7,428 nucleotides of DNA, taken from positions 1 through 7,428 of the forward strand of contig NZ_JZWV01000134.1 in the NCBI RefSeq assembly GCF_000966975.1, read 5' to 3'. This DNA is from Streptomyces katrae (GTDB lineage Bacteria > Actinomycetota > Actinomycetes > Streptomycetales > Streptomycetaceae). Below the pieces are notes generated by a model, which had not been told where the DNA came from, did not search any database, and saw nothing but the letters and a program-made list of their open reading frames with translations. The translations under genes and the position numbers were made by a program. This document shows positions 5,482-7,428 of the stretch, piece after piece (position 1 is the stretch's first letter; every line of letters begins with the position of its first letter).

Positions 5482-5806
5482 GGATATCGGTCCCTTCGTG
5501 CGCCTCGCCGCCCGCTGACGTGCGGTGATGCCGCCTGTGTGGATGTTTCGGTGGAATACGTCAAACCGTAGGAATCCCGGCTGATTCCTTTGTACCGCGA
5601 TTCTCATTGAATTGCGAAGCCCAGTTAATTCCTCCCGCGTGTCCCGCCGCAATCCCGGGCGAGTGGTTTTCCGGTGGATTTTGCGAAGCGTTGGTGAAGC
5701 CGAAACCGGACCCCGCTCACCCCCGTTCGTTATCTACCCGCGTAGAAATTTCGGCCGGGTACGCTGAAGGAACCGCCTTGCACCAACCACCTCATCGGGA
5801 GTGCCA
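5482..5806. promoter_or_regulatory. Divergent, AT-rich promoter region between lsr2 and purS
   Basis: This 325-bp gap holds no credible gene. A 71-codon open frame at 5607-5822 has no family likeness and runs over the purS start. By hand count, 5551-5640 is about half A+T and 5641-5760 about 38%, well above the coding DNA here. Candidate elements: purS -10 TACGCT (5760-5765) without a good -35; inverted repeat TCTAC-N4-GTAGA (5733-5746); TTGCGAAGC repeated directly at 5612 and 5681; and on minus, TACGGT (5570-5565) and TTGACG (5564-5559) as weak promoter strings for lsr2. AT-rich DNA upstream of an Lsr2-type gene is compatible with self-binding. Confidence 0.55.
5733..5746. promoter_or_regulatory. 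Inverted repeat upstream of purS, possible operator
   Basis: TCTAC (5733-5737) and GTAGA (5742-5746) are exact complements separated by CCGC. The centre lies about 20 bp before the -10-like TACGCT (5760), where an operator or activator site overlapping the -35 would be expected. I do not recognise the cognate regulator. Confidence 0.35.
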
Positions 5807-6052
5807 GTGGCACGCGTCGTAGTCGACGTCATGCTCAAGCCGGAGATCCTCGACCCCCAGGGCCAGGCGGTGCAGCGTGCACTGCCGCGCCTGGGCTTCG
5901 AGGGGATCGCCGACGTCCGTCAGGGGAAGCGCTTCGAACTGGAAGTGGAGGGAGAGGTCGACCAGGCCGCCCTCGACCGCATCCACAAGATGGCCGAAAC
6001 GTTCCTCGCCAACACCGTCATCGAAGACTTCACCGTGAAGGTCGAGGCCTGA
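5807..6052 (+). CDS. purS: Phosphoribosylformylglycinamidine synthase subunit PurS
   Basis: This 81-aa protein is the small bridging subunit of three-part FGAM synthetase; it assembles PurQ and PurL so that ammonia can pass between them. The sequence begins [18 protein letters not shown] and contains [10 protein letters not shown] and [11 protein letters not shown], with [10 protein letters not shown] near the end, all PurS hallmarks. Two in-frame GTG codons exist, at 5801 and 5807. The second is preferred because GGGAG (5797-5801) then sits 5 nt upstream, whereas it would overlap the first start codon. The choice changes only two residues. The stop is 2 nt before the purQ start. Confidence 0.97.
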   Translation: MARVVVDVMLKPEILDPQGQAVQRALPRLGFEGIADVRQGKRFELEVEGEVDQAALDRIHKMAETFLANTVIEDFTVKVEA

Positions 6053-6054
6053 CG

Positions 6055-6731
6055 GTGACCACTCGCATCGGTGTCGTCACGTTCCCCGGAACGCTCGACG
6101 ACCGTGACTCGCTGCGCGCCGTCCGCCTCGCGGGGGCGGAGCCGGTCTCGCTGTGGCACCGCGACAAGGACCTGCACCAGGTCGACGCGGTCGTCCTCGC
6201 GGGCGGCTTCTCCTACGGGGACTACCTGCGCGCCGGGGCCATCTCCCGCTTCTCGCCGGTGATGGAGACCATCATCGAGCAGGCCAAGGCGGGCATGCCC
6301 GTCCTCGGCATCTGCAACGGCTTCCAGGTCCTCACCGAGGCCCACCTGCTGCCGGGGGCGATGCTCCGCAACAACCACCTCCACTTCATCTGCCGCGACC
6401 AGAAGCTGCGGGTGGAGAACGCGGAGACCGCCTGGACCGGCGACTACACCGGCGGCCAGGAGATCTCGGTCCCGCTCAAGAACATGGACGGCCGCTACGT
6501 CGCCGACGAGCGCACGCTCGACGAACTGGAGGCCGAGGGCCGAGTGGCCTTCCGGTACCTCGACGTCAACCCCAACGGCTCGCTGCGCGACATCGCCGGC
6601 ATCACCAACGCCGCGGGCAACGTCGTCGGTCTCATGCCGCACCCCGAGCACGCGGTCGAGCCGCTGATCGGGACCGGCCGCACCGACGGCCTCCCGTTCT
6701 TCACGTCGGTCCTGAAGAAGCTGGTCAGCGC

Positions 6732-6735
<4 letters not shown>
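6055..6735 (+). CDS. purQ: Phosphoribosylformylglycinamidine synthase subunit PurQ (glutaminase)
   Basis: The product is 226 aa, a class I (triad) glutamine amidotransferase that hydrolyses glutamine and supplies ammonia to PurL for conversion of FGAR to FGAM. The nucleophile is C87 in GICNGFQVL, and the other triad members are H196 and E198 in [20 protein letters not shown] (10-18) and [14 protein letters not shown] (49-62) are PurQ-specific. The GTG start lies 2 nt after the purS stop with GAGG about 7 nt upstream inside purS. The end overlaps the purL start by 4 nt (ATGA), so the three genes are translationally coupled and made in step. Confidence 0.98.

Positions 6736-7428
<693 letters not shown>

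Noticed and set aside
5020..5571. Plus-strand open frame covering the Lsr2-family gene and tRNA-Gly(UCC)
   Set aside because: It starts inside a tRNA and is antisense to a clear Lsr2 sequence.
5607..5822. Possible small gene between lsr2 and purS
   Set aside because: There is no good ribosome-binding site or codon bias, and it overlaps the purS start in another frame.

Overview
The base composition (very GC-rich, with G or C in nearly every third codon position), many GTG starts, an Lsr2-family protein and the gene order all point to the core chromosome of a Streptomyces or close actinomycete. From memory, the order matches the S. coelicolor purC / two-component / lsrL / purS-purQ-purL neighbourhood. 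I see no insertion sequence, phage gene, CRISPR array or plasmid function.

Layout. (1) 1-1666, plus strand: a leader with a hairpin, then an N,N-dimethylformamidase-like protein. (2) 1780-2682, plus: purC (SAICAR synthetase), ending at a strong bidirectional terminator. (3) 2727-5076, minus: a block holding tRNA-Gly(GCC), a DesK/DesR-like sensor kinase and response regulator pair, a second tRNA-Gly(GCC) with a near-identical terminator, and a structurally odd tRNA-Gly(UCC). (4) 5164-5481, minus: an Lsr2-family nucleoid protein, probably LsrL by position. (5) 5482-5806: a divergent intergenic region, AT-rich for this genome. (6) 5807-7428, plus: the tightly packed purS-purQ-purL operon, with purL cut by the window end.

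How the genes work together. PurS, PurQ and PurL form the three-part FGAM synthetase (step 4 of IMP synthesis) and PurC performs the later SAICAR step. Glycine and glutamine feed the pathway, and three glycine tRNAs sit between its two halves. The kinase and regulator overlap by 4 nt. A perfect 11+11 bp palindrome just upstream is a strong candidate for their autoregulatory operator. It also shows that the longest possible kinase ORF starts too early.

Most interesting point: the tRNA-Gly(UCC) keeps the expected glycyl-tRNA synthetase identity bases but lacks the canonical D-loop GG and T-loop TTC. It can form a full T-stem only with a bulged base. Such changes resemble those reported for non-proteinogenic glycine tRNAs used in staphylococcal cell-wall synthesis. 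That parallel is an inference to test, since Streptomyces also carries glycine in its peptidoglycan cross-bridge.
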